Source: Paenibacillus rhizophilus
GTDB taxonomy: Bacteria; Bacillota; Bacilli; Paenibacillales; Paenibacillaceae
Assembly (NCBI RefSeq): GCF_003854965.1
Contig: NZ_RQPI01000001.1
Coordinates: forward strand, 124,001-188,000
Reading direction: 5' to 3'
DNA: 64,000 nt
Positions 63,902 to 64,000 of this stretch are shown one piece after another. The position numbers and the translations under genes were made by a program. The notes below the pieces were generated by a model that was given only the letters and a program-made list of their open reading frames with translations, was not told the DNA's origin and ran no database searches. Each line of letters opens with the position of its first letter. Position 1 is the stretch's first letter.

Positions 63902-63937
63902 AAGGCCCTATGTACCGTCATCGGTCCGTAGGGCCTT
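63902..63937 (+). terminator. Hairpin after the 253-residue gene
   Basis: AAGGCCCTA (63902-63910) pairs with TAGGGCCTT (63929-63937). The downstream T run is weak, so termination is likely but not certain. Nothing further is supported up to the window end. Confidence 0.6.
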
Positions 63938-64000
63938 GAATTGTGTTAATGCTAAGCCGGCATATCGGGTTCAATGAGGTTCGGGCCAATCTAGCCGATA

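Noticed and set aside
1-64000. CRISPR arrays, insertion sequences, tRNA or rRNA genes
   Set aside because: No regularly spaced repeats, transposase motifs, cloverleaf signatures or rRNA stretches were noticed on reading the sequence; no covariance search could be run.

Overview
The window looks like chromosome of an endospore-forming, Gram-positive Paenibacillus-type bacterium (Bacillota). This rests on gene content: a ger spore-germination cluster, GerM-like lipoprotein, SLH-domain surface protein, DnaD, double-module dynamin, YesN/YesM-type two-component pair, Pro T-box, Gram-positive ribosome binding sites with many TTG/GTG starts, and moderate GC. No rRNA, tRNA, CRISPR array, insertion sequence or phage module was found.

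Layout. 1-8.5 kb: end of an amidohydrolase (mtaD-like), a YpmB-like membrane protein, a reverse-strand alpha/beta hydrolase, a small membrane protein overlapping a compact FtsH-like protease, then hbd-ackA, and asnS-dnaD behind three hairpins. 8.5-12.2 kb: proBAC on the reverse strand behind a T-box with a CCU (Pro) specifier. 12.3-17.8 kb: a small coiled protein, a LysR regulator, an AT-rich agr-like quorum-sensing cassette (receptor-like membrane protein, AgrB, a 47-residue AgrD-like peptide, LytTR protein), then leuCD. The LysR gene and leuC carry the same split operator on either side of the agr cassette. 18-25 kb: two paralogous cell-wall amidases, a GerMN lipoprotein and a large SLH protein. 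25-32 kb: nth, a small hypothetical, a two-GTPase dynamin, purT and a GNAT protein.

32-44 kb: a response regulator, sensor kinase and sugar-binding lipoprotein, followed by a bona fide nifB, a GldA-like dehydrogenase and a NifX-like protein, then mglBAC. The nif-type genes have no nifHDK in the window and the nifB leader holds an attenuator-like hairpin. 44-47 kb: a WG-repeat protein and a CAP-domain protein. 47-52 kb: germination genes, with a GerA/GerC-type operon containing two tiny membrane proteins on the reverse strand and a GerB-type permease divergent from it. 51.7-59.4 kb: a GDSL hydrolase, an ABC exporter pair and parE-parC (topoisomerase IV). 59.7-64 kb: MarR regulator, RluA-type pseudouridine synthase, rRNA methyltransferase-like protein, GNAT protein, then a strong Fur box before a flavodoxin remnant and an uncharacterised 253-residue protein.

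The most unusual parts are the agr-like cassette with neither histidine kinase nor receiver domain, apparently placed inside the LysR-leuC unit and preceded by a LexA-like box; its Cys-free autoinducer peptide; the nifB-gldA-nifX set; and the Fur-controlled locus with an internally deleted flavodoxin.
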